Positions 59,694 through 64,000 of a stretch of 64,000 nt of DNA are shown piece by piece. The stretch spans positions 372,001 to 436,000 of the forward strand of contig NZ_JAULSA010000003.1 of the NCBI RefSeq assembly GCF_030518235.1, written 5' to 3'. Source of the DNA: Saccharibacillus sp. CPCC 101409. Its GTDB lineage: Bacteria; Bacillota; Bacilli; Paenibacillales; Paenibacillaceae. The notes under the pieces are model-generated. The model saw nothing but the letters and a program-made list of their open reading frames with translations. It had not been told where the DNA came from and ran no database searches. Every line of letters starts with the position of its first letter. The first letter of the stretch is position 1. A program made the position numbers and the translations under genes.

Positions 59694-60861
59694 ACCGGAG
59701 GAGCTTGACGAATTGCTGCGGGCGCTTGAAGGTCCGCAAGCCGCGCCCGTGCCGGGCGAAGCCCACGCGCTCCGCTGGCTGGCCGCGATGCACCGCGAAG
59801 GCGTGCCCGCCCTGATCGCGAACGTGCACACGCGCCCCGCGCTGCTGCGCGACGACGACTCCGGGCTCTGTCTGCCGCTGAGCGTCGGCGACCGCGAATA
59901 CGGCGACTCCTACGTGTTCTCGCCGTACACGCATTACGTGAGCTACGCGCGCGAAGAACTCGCGCTGCTCAAGTCGCGCGCCGCCCGGCTGGCGCTCGGC
60001 GCGCTGCTTGCGCCGGCGGGCGTGCTGCTCAAAGCTTCGCGCTTCAACCGCGCGGTGCAGGTGAACAACCGCCTGTTGTCCACCAATCTCTACCCGCCGC
60101 TCGAACCCGGGCGCGGCGAAGAGCAGATCCGCTCCGCCGTGGCGCTGCTGCTGCGGCAGTACCCCGACCGCGCGGTGATCTTCCGCTCGCTCAACGCGCG
60201 AACCACGCCGCTCTGGCTGGAGACGCTGGCGCAGCTGGGCTTTCGCCTTGTGCCGAGCCGGCAGGTCTACCTGTACGATTCACCGGACCGCATTCCGTCC
60301 AAAGCCCGCTGGCTCCAGAAGCGCGACTACGCCCTGCTGGACAAGCACGGCTATAAAGTCTGCGGCCCGGACGAACTGTGCGCCGCGGACGCGCCCCGCC
60401 TGGCGGAGCTGTACCGGCTGCTGTACATCGACAAATACTCGGCGCACAACCCGGTGTTCACGCCGCGCTTCTTCGAGCTGGCGCTGAGCGGCGGTCTGCT
60501 CAAGGTTCACGCGCTGCGCTCGGCCGCGACGGGCCGCCTCGACGCGGTGCTCGGCTATTACACGCAGGGCGGCGTGATGACGACGCCGGTATTCGGCTAC
60601 GATACCGGTTTGCCGCAGGAAACTGGCCTGTACCGCATGCTGTCGGCCGTGCTGCTGCGGTTGGCCGCCGAAGAAGGCTGCCTGCTGCACGAAAGCGCCG
60701 GCGCCGCGCAGTTCAAGCGCAACCGCGGCGCGGCGGCCGAGATCGAATACAGCGCGGTTTACGACGGTCATCTGCCGCTTTATCGCCGCGTCGGCTGGGC
60801 GCTGCTCTCGCCGCTGCTGAACCGCGTCGGCGTCCCGATTATGCGCAAATACAAATTTTGA
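59671..60861 (+). CDS. GNAT/FemAB-like acyltransferase of the cluster
   Basis: Encodes 396 residues; ATG lies inside the end of the adenylating-enzyme gene behind GGAGGAGG. The C-terminal half shows GNAT/FemAB-like marks (RLDAVLGYYTQGGVMTTPVFGYD, GLYRMLSAVLLRLAAEEGCLLHES, then GAAQFKRNRGA). The N-terminal half has no clear match. It probably transfers an acyl group to an amine, with the activated acyl donor made by its neighbours. No signal peptide, but a hydrophobic segment LGALLAPAGVLL may touch the membrane. Confidence 0.78.
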   Translation: MSGWSLYRPEELDELLRALEGPQAAPVPGEAHALRWLAAMHREGVPALIANVHTRPALLRDDDSGLCLPLSVGDREYGDSYVFSPYTHYVSYAREELALLKSRAARLALGALLAPAGVLLKASRFNRAVQVNNRLLSTNLYPPLEPGRGEEQIRSAVALLLRQYPDRAVIFRSLNARTTPLWLETLAQLGFRLVPSRQVYLYDSPDRIPSKARWLQKRDYALLDKHGYKVCGPDELCAADAPRLAELYRLLYIDKYSAHNPVFTPRFFELALSGGLLKVHALRSAATGRLDAVLGYYTQGGVMTTPVFGYDTGLPQETGLYRMLSAVLLRLAAEEGCLLHESAGAAQFKRNRGAAAEIEYSAVYDGHLPLYRRVGWALLSPLLNRVGVPIMRKYKF

Positions 60862-60892
60862 AGAAGCGCCGCCGCGTTTTTTTGCAGCCCGA

Positions 60893-61078
60893 TCAGAGCA
60901 GTTCCGTCAGCCGTCTGAGCAGCCCGGTTCCCGCCAGCAGCGGCACGGCCGCCGCCAGACGCAGCATCATCGCCCCGGCGAGCGCCGGGAGCACGGCTTT
61001 CTTGGGAATCTTGCGGATCACGATCAGGGCGAACACGGCGATCAGGAACACCGTGGTGATTACAGTGAGCATAGACAT
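60893..61078 (-). CDS. Small membrane protein, unknown
   Basis: Encodes 61 residues from an ATG after AAAGGAAGCG. One strong membrane helix (MLTVITTVFLIAVFALIVI) and a second, Ala/Leu-rich one (AVLPALAGAMMLRLAAAVPLLA). It converges on the acyltransferase gene with a 31-bp gap. No family recognised. The interval 61079-61369 shows no gene; a TATAGAAT box near 61265 may be the pot promoter. Confidence 0.55.
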   Translation of the reverse strand: MSMLTVITTVFLIAVFALIVIRKIPKKAVLPALAGAMMLRLAAAVPLLAGTGLLRRLTELL

Positions 61079-61369
61079 ATCTATCGCTTCCTTTCACTTT
61101 GGGTAATGCCTCCAATATAACGCCGTCCCCTTAAACGAACCTGAACCTTTTTTTCGACTCTCCATTGCCGCATACAAATCGCAAAATGCCGAATATTCCC
61201 CCAAGTTTTAACCAACAAAGCGACCCCGGTATACATACATATGTAGCATCCGCGAGTTTTTTTCTATAGAATAGCGGGTAGAAACAGGTTAACGATCACG
61301 TTGAATATCGGGATAAGGCCGGAGCCGTTCGGGGTCCGGATATCCTGTTGCCAGAGGAGGGGTTTCATC

Positions 61370-62503
61370 ATCGCAGAACAGACTATCATCCGTTTCGACT
61401 CCGTCACCAAGACGTACGAAGACGGACTGACCGTATTGAAAAAGATCGATTTCGAAATCGAGCGGGGCAAGTTCTACACGCTGCTCGGTCCTTCGGGCTG
61501 CGGCAAAACGACCATCCTGCGCATGATCGCGGGATTCATGGAGCCGACCGCCGGCTCGATCTACCTCGGCGGACGGATCATCAACAAAGTGCCGCCGGAG
61601 AAACGCCAGGTCAATACCGTGTTCCAGGACTACGCTCTTTTCCCGCATCTGAACGTGTTCGAGAACGTGGCGTTCGGGCTGCGCATCAAGAAATTGAAGC
61701 AAAGCGTGGTCGAGGCCAAAGTGGCCGAAGCGCTGAAAATGGTCAACCTGGAAGGCTACGAGCGCCGCGCGATCACCGAAATGTCCGGCGGCCAGCGCCA
61801 GCGCGTGGCGATCGCCCGGGCGATCGTGAACGAGCCGGAAGTGCTGCTGCTCGACGAGCCGCTGTCCGCGCTCGACCTCAAGCTGCGCACCGAGATGCAG
61901 TACGTGCTGCGCGAGCTTCAGCAGCGCCTCGGCATCACCTTCATCTTCGTCACGCACGACCAGGAGGAAGCGCTGGCGATGTCCGATTATATCTTCGTCA
62001 TGAACGAAGGGCGCATCGAGCAGAGCGGCACGCCGAACGATATTTACGACGAGCCGATCAACCGCTTCGTGGCGGACTTTATCGGGGAATCGAATATGGT
62101 GCCGGGCGTGATGATCGAGGACTATCTGGTCGAGTTCAACGGCAAAAGGTTCGAGTGCGTCGACGCCGGCCTGCGCGCAAACGAGCCGATCGAGATCGTC
62201 ATCCGTCCGGAAGACCTGGAGATCACCGCGCAGGAAGCCGGAAAGCTCAAAGTCAAAGTCGATACGCAGCTGTTCCGCGGCGTCCACTACGAGATCAGCT
62301 GCTACGACGAATCCGGCCAGGAATGGCTGGTCCATTCGACCAGGCGGGCCGAGGTGGGCGCGCAGATCGGCCTGACGTTCGAACCGGAAGCGATCCACGT
62401 CATGCGCTTCGGGGAAACGGAGGAAGAGTTCGACCGACGACTCGAAGCCTACGAGGACGACGAAGACGAAGCGGAAACGCCGGGAGCGGGCCATGAACGG
62501 TAA
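61370..62503 (+). CDS. potA: Spermidine/putrescine ABC transporter ATPase PotA (apparent ATC start)
   Basis: Encodes about 377 residues. ABC core: Walker [11 protein letters not shown]-loop [10 protein letters not shown], signature MSGGQRQR, Walker [14 protein letters not shown]-loop VTHDQEEA; a C-terminal TOBE domain ([14 protein letters not shown]) is normal for PotA. The initiating codon is odd: the strong AGAGGAGGGG at 61353-61362 points at ATC 61370, exactly where relatives begin M-A-E-x-TIIRF. No in-frame ATG or GTG lies near; a TTG at 61301 would add 23 residues but has no ribosome site. Overlaps potB by 11 bp. Confidence 0.9.
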   Translation: MAEQTIIRFDSVTKTYEDGLTVLKKIDFEIERGKFYTLLGPSGCGKTTILRMIAGFMEPTAGSIYLGGRIINKVPPEKRQVNTVFQDYALFPHLNVFENVAFGLRIKKLKQSVVEAKVAEALKMVNLEGYERRAITEMSGGQRQRVAIARAIVNEPEVLLLDEPLSALDLKLRTEMQYVLRELQQRLGITFIFVTHDQEEALAMSDYIFVMNEGRIEQSGTPNDIYDEPINRFVADFIGESNMVPGVMIEDYLVEFNGKRFECVDAGLRANEPIEIVIRPEDLEITAQEAGKLKVKVDTQLFRGVHYEISCYDESGQEWLVHSTRRAEVGAQIGLTFEPEAIHVMRFGETEEEFDRRLEAYEDDEDEAETPGAGHER

Positions 62504-63314
62504 AAGCAGCGGAAACGCGCGGTCGCTCGCCTACATTCCGTACTATTTGTGGGTGGCGTTGTTCGTCATCGCGCCTGTCGTGCTGGTCGTGTACTACTCG
62601 CTGTTCGACGTGGACGGCAATCTGACGTTTTCCAACTATGTGGACTTTTTTACGCCCGTATACCTGAAAATGACGATCAGTTCGTTCTGGTACGCGTTCC
62701 TGATTACGCTGTTCTCGCTGCTGATCGCGTATCCGGCGGCGTTCCTGCTCACGCGGACCAAGCACAAGCAGCTCTGGCTGCTGCTGATCATCCTGCCGAC
62801 GTGGATCAACCTGCTGCTGAAAACGTACGCGTTTATCGGCATCTTCGGCACGTACGGCCCGATCAACGCGCTGCTGGGCTCGATCGGTTTCGGCGAGAAA
62901 CAGCTGCTGTTTACGAGCGGCAGCTTCGTGTTCGTGTCGATCTACATTTTCGTGCCGTTTATGATCATGCCGATCTACAACGCGCTGGAAGAACTGAACG
63001 TATCGCTGACCGACGCGGCCCGCGACCTCGGCGCCTCGGGCTGGATCACGTTCAGACGGGTTGTTTTTCCGCTGACGCTCTCGGGCGTGAAATCGGGCTG
63101 CATCTCGGTGTTTATACCGGCGCTGTCGCTGTTTATGATTACGCGCCTGATCGCCGGCAACAAAGTGATTACGCTCGGCACGGCGATCGAACAGCACTTT
63201 CTCGTTACGCAGGATTGGGGCATGGGCTCGACCGTCGCCGTGTTCCTGATCGTGGCGATGGCCGTCATTATGTTCCTGACCGGCGGCAGCGGTAAGAAAG
63301 GGGTGCGGAGATGA
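62493..63314 (+). CDS. potB: Spermidine/putrescine ABC transporter permease PotB
   Basis: Encodes 273 residues with six membrane helices and the EAA coupling loop [25 protein letters not shown]. Opening residues [20 protein letters not shown] are typical of PotB/YdcU-type permeases. Overlaps potA and potC by a few bases, so translation is coupled. It forms the inner-membrane channel with PotC. Confidence 0.9.
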   Translation: MNGKSSGNARSLAYIPYYLWVALFVIAPVVLVVYYSLFDVDGNLTFSNYVDFFTPVYLKMTISSFWYAFLITLFSLLIAYPAAFLLTRTKHKQLWLLLIILPTWINLLLKTYAFIGIFGTYGPINALLGSIGFGEKQLLFTSGSFVFVSIYIFVPFMIMPIYNALEELNVSLTDAARDLGASGWITFRRVVFPLTLSGVKSGCISVFIPALSLFMITRLIAGNKVITLGTAIEQHFLVTQDWGMGSTVAVFLIVAMAVIMFLTGGSGKKGVRR

Positions 63315-64000
63315 GGAAAAAGAACGGGATCTCCAACTTGTACCTGGTGCTGGTGTTCGCCGTGCTGTACGCGCCGATTCTGTACCTGATGTTCTATTCG
63401 TTCAACAGCGGCGGCACCATGCACGACTTCGAAGGTTTTACGCTGGATTATTATAAAGAAGTATTTGCCGATACGCGGCTGATTATTATCGTCATCAACA
63501 CGCTGGTCATCGCGCTGCTGTCGTCGACGATCGCGACCGTCATCGCCGTATTCGGCTCGCTCGCGATCCAGAGCATCCGCCGCAGCCGCGTGCAAAACAC
63601 GCTGCTGTCGCTCAACAATGTCCTGATCGTCAGCCCGGACGTCATTATCGGCGCTTCGTTCCTGATCCTGTTTACGCTGGTCGGGGTCAAGCTCGGCTTC
63701 GCGTCGGTGCTGATCTCCCACGTGGCGTTCAGCATCCCGATCGCGGTGCTGATGATCCTGCCGCGGCTCCAGGAGATGAGCCCGACGCTGATCGACGCGG
63801 CCCGCGACCTGGGCGCAAGCCGGCGCGACGTGCTGGCGAAAGTCATTCTGCCGTTTATCCGTCCGGGCATCTTCAGCGGATTTTTCATGGCGCTGACGTA
63901 CTCGCTGGACGACTTCGCCGTCACGTTCTTCGTGACGGGCAGCGGCTATTCGACGCTCGCCGTCGAGATTTATTCGCGGGCGCGGCAGGGCGTGTCGCTG
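63311..64000 (+). CDS. potC: Spermidine/putrescine ABC transporter permease PotC (partial)
   Basis: Starts at ATG 63311, overlapping the potB stop, and runs off the right edge after 230 codons. Visible helices include LYLVLVFAVLYAPILYLMFY, and the coupling loop reads [20 protein letters not shown], followed by LDDFAVTFFVTGSGYSTLAV, as in PotC. The binding protein PotD gene would be expected beyond the window. Confidence 0.9.
   Translation, partial: MRKKNGISNLYLVLVFAVLYAPILYLMFYSFNSGGTMHDFEGFTLDYYKEVFADTRLIIIVINTLVIALLSSTIATVIAVFGSLAIQSIRRSRVQNTLLSLNNVLIVSPDVIIGASFLILFTLVGVKLGFASVLISHVAFSIPIAVLMILPRLQEMSPTLIDAARDLGASRRDVLAKVILPFIRPGIFSGFFMALTYSLDDFAVTFFVTGSGYSTLAVEIYSRARQGVSL

Noticed and set aside
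62549-63295. Alternative frames over potB and potC
   Set aside because: They are shadows; the real frames show membrane helices and EAA coupling loops.

Overview
The window looks like a chromosomal segment of a high-GC member of the Paenibacillaceae (Paenibacillus or Saccharibacillus-like). This is inferred from Firmicute-specific gene sets (des-desK-desR, malate two-component system with a MaeN-type symporter, YheC/D-type spore-coat ATP-grasp protein, CspA next to a YdjO-type protein, peptidase T), several S-layer-homology (SLH) surface proteins, strong AGGAGG ribosome sites and GTG/TTG starts, together with high-GC codon use. No rRNA, tRNA or CRISPR array was found.

Layout. 1-3.4 kb: a large secreted multi-domain surface protein, running off the left edge. 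3.5-7.8 kb: a small conserved protein, an alpha/beta hydrolase, an NmrA-type quinone oxidoreductase, an ABC-ATPase relic, a repeat cluster and rluF. 7.8-11.1 kb: membrane-fluidity module (desR, desK, des) with a DesR-type operator. 11.3-14.5 kb: an SsuABC/NMT1-like ABC importer whose ATPase and permease carry odd low-complexity N-terminal tails. 14.6-15.4 kb: gene-free DNA with two families of short dispersed repeats. 15.4-20.9 kb: SLH/FN3 surface protein, double ATP-grasp YheC/D-like protein, AraC/GyrI regulator. 21.1-22.8 kb: a PIN-domain toxin-antitoxin pair and an MBL hydrolase. 23.0-28.2 kb: a 1286-residue FIVAR/SLH surface protein and an orphan response regulator with a SARP/BTAD output domain, which share a 42-bp upstream element. 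28.6-34.5 kb: malate sensing and use (MalK/MalR-like, MaeN-like symporter, malic enzyme). 34.5-37.2 kb: GNAT, WYL and TetR genes. 37.4-42.2 kb: a double-kinase hybrid sensor, a stand-alone receiver and another SARP-type response regulator. 42.4-44.0 kb: FrnE-like thiol oxidoreductase and an acetate transporter. 44.3-48.4 kb: an AT-rich accessory island with a broken MetE-like gene, palindromic repeats, a small membrane protein, an unknown secreted protein and an IS30 element. 48.4-53.0 kb: aldo/keto reductase, pentapeptide-repeat protein, pepT, guanylate-kinase-like protein, csp and ydjO. 53.2-60.9 kb: an uncharacterised biosynthetic cluster. 61.4-64.0 kb: potA, potB and partial potC.

The most interesting candidates are: (1) the 53.2-60.9 kb cluster, which pairs a KAS III condensing enzyme with an OleD-like reductase, an adenylate-forming enzyme, an ATP-grasp ligase, an MBL hydrolase and an acyltransferase, and so resembles a variant of head-to-head fatty-acid (Ole-like) or amidated-lipid chemistry; (2) a six-box DnaA cluster inside that locus; (3) two pairs of matching promoter elements that tie surface-protein genes to response-regulator genes; and (4) several families of clustered short intergenic repeats about 25 bp long. 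Functions below come from reading the sequence and from recalled family knowledge; no database search was run.
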